DNA of 64,000 nucleotides, taken from NCBI RefSeq assembly GCF_002844395.1, contig NZ_CP025197.1, positions 1,550,001 to 1,614,000 on the forward strand. Reading direction: 5' to 3'. Of the stretch, positions 63,206 through 64,000 are shown piece by piece (positions within the stretch are counted from its first letter, which is position 1; every line of letters begins with the position of its first letter). The position numbers were made by a program, and so were the translations under genes. The notes under the pieces were generated by a model that saw only the letters and a list, made by a program, of their open reading frames with translations, ran no database searches and had not been told where the DNA came from. Origin of the DNA: Acetivibrio saccincola. Its GTDB lineage: Bacteria > Bacillota > Clostridia > Acetivibrionales > Acetivibrionaceae.

Positions 63206-64000
63206 ATGTATACAACACAAATGGATGCAGCGAAGAAAGGTATTATAACCAAGGAAATGGAAATTGTTGCAAAAAAAGAAGGAAAAACGCCTGAAGAAAT
63301 CAGAAGTCTTGTGGAAAAGGGAAGGGTAATAATACCTGCAAATAAAAACCATAAATCCCTTGACCCTGAAGGTATAGGGGAAGGACTTAGGACTAAAATA
63401 AATGTAAATTTAGGTATTTCAAAAGATTGCTGTAATTTTGAAATGGAGCTGGAAAAGGCTAAAAAGGCTGTGAGTTTAAAAGCTGAAGCAATTATGGACC
63501 TTAGCTCTTACGGAAAGACCCGGGAATTCCGAAGAAAGCTTGTGGAAACAATACCTTCTATGATTGGTACAGTTCCTGTTTATGATGCAGTGGGTTTTTA
63601 CGATAAAGATTTAAAGGAGATAACATCAAAGGAATTTTTGGACGTTGTAAGAAAACATGCCCAAGACGGGGTAGACTTTATGACGATACATGCAGGCATA
63701 AACAAGGAAACTGCTAAAAAGTTTAAACAAAACAAAAGACTTACCAATATTGTTTCAAGAGGAGGTTCATTAATTTTTGCATGGATGGAGCTTACAGGCA
63801 ATGAAAACCCTTTTTACCAGTACTATGACGAATTACTGGATATCTTGGCAGAATACGATGTTACAATAAGCCTTGGTGATGCATTAAGGCCGGGAAGTAT
63901 AAATGATGCTACAGACCCTTCCCAGGTGGCAGAACTTATTGTTTTAGGTGAACTTACCAAAAGGGCGTGGGAGAAAAATGTCCAGGTGATGATAGAAGGA
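63206..64000 (+). CDS. thiC: phosphomethylpyrimidine synthase ThiC, 5' part
   Basis: The first 265 residues of ThiC are present; the gene runs off the window edge. It makes the pyrimidine phosphate from aminoimidazole ribotide by radical SAM chemistry. Motifs: [72 protein letters not shown] and [11 protein letters not shown]. The Fe-S cysteines lie beyond the edge. AGAGGGGG lies over the end of thiE and ATG 63206 is one base after the thiE stop, so translation is coupled. Confidence 0.97.
   Translation, partial: MYTTQMDAAKKGIITKEMEIVAKKEGKTPEEIRSLVEKGRVIIPANKNHKSLDPEGIGEGLRTKINVNLGISKDCCNFEMELEKAKKAVSLKAEAIMDLSSYGKTREFRRKLVETIPSMIGTVPVYDAVGFYDKDLKEITSKEFLDVVRKHAQDGVDFMTIHAGINKETAKKFKQNKRLTNIVSRGGSLIFAWMELTGNENPFYQYYDELLDILAEYDVTISLGDALRPGSINDATDPSQVAELIVLGELTKRAWEKNVQVMIEG

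Overview
The window is low-G+C DNA from a cellulosome-forming clostridium, most likely an Acetivibrio / Clostridium thermocellum relative. The evidence is three secreted glycoside hydrolases (one GH5, two GH9) that each end in a type I dockerin after a Pro/Thr linker, an orphan dockerin fragment, and a separate secreted protein carrying what reads as a cohesin. AGGAGG-type ribosome binding sites, frequent TTG/GTG starts, a CIRCE element, a Firmicutes-type priA-to-thiN gene order and an anaerobic ThiH-type thiamine pathway fit the same assignment. I cannot name the species from sequence alone.

Layout. 1-9.9 kb: mixed housekeeping and stress genes (GNAT, two half-size TauE/SafE proteins, a broken YceG-like/trypsin gene, LysE-type exporter, GH5-dockerin, YgjP-like protease, DUF1294, MscS, exonuclease III, nitroreductase). 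10-20 kb: GH9-CBM3c-dockerin, CIRCE-controlled htpG, single-chain purL, a ferredoxin-type aldo/keto reductase. 20-25.4 kb: accessory patch with an orphan dockerin remnant, a 37-residue hydrophobic gene, an IS110-family element with a long structured leader, and a two-gene cassette encoding a fibro-slime-domain protein plus a copper-amine-oxidase-N/cohesin protein. 25.4-28.9 kb: a recently duplicated polysaccharide deacetylase, one copy truncated, with a small repeat family between the copies, then a Mur-ligase-like protein without a visible P-loop. 29-31.4 kb: SSB-like, NusG-II, Gx-transporter and P-loop genes. 31.7-44.6 kb: the translation/cell-wall-signalling operon priA-def-fmt-DUF116-zinc peptidase-rsmB-rlmN-prpC-prkC-rsgA-rpe-thiN. 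44.7-53.2 kb, minus strand: second GH9-CBM3c-dockerin, aminotransferase, rqcH, and a histidine kinase/response-regulator-phosphatase pair. 53.3-58.8 kb: DUF503, NfeD, small proteins, a stand-alone SIR2 protein, a membrane protein, ysxC. 58.8 kb to the end: TPP riboswitch with attenuator followed by thiS-thiG-thiH-thiF-thiD2/thiE-thiC, with thiC cut by the window edge.

How the genes work together. The hydrolases and the cohesin protein belong to extracellular plant-cell-wall degradation; the dockerins share one recognition pattern ([ST]-[MLI]-D-x-x-LL-x-R in both halves), so they probably dock on the same scaffold. The thi genes make the thiazole and pyrimidine halves of thiamine and join them, and thiN, 14 kb upstream, finishes the cofactor. 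prpC/prkC/rsgA form the usual muropeptide-responsive phosphorylation and ribosome-assembly group.

A recurring feature is short intergenic tandem arrays with a different unit at each locus (11, 14, 18 and 9 nt, plus a 15-nt in-frame array), mostly starting at or just after a stop codon. Coordinates and motifs were read by eye from the sequence; family assignments come from motif recognition, not database searches.
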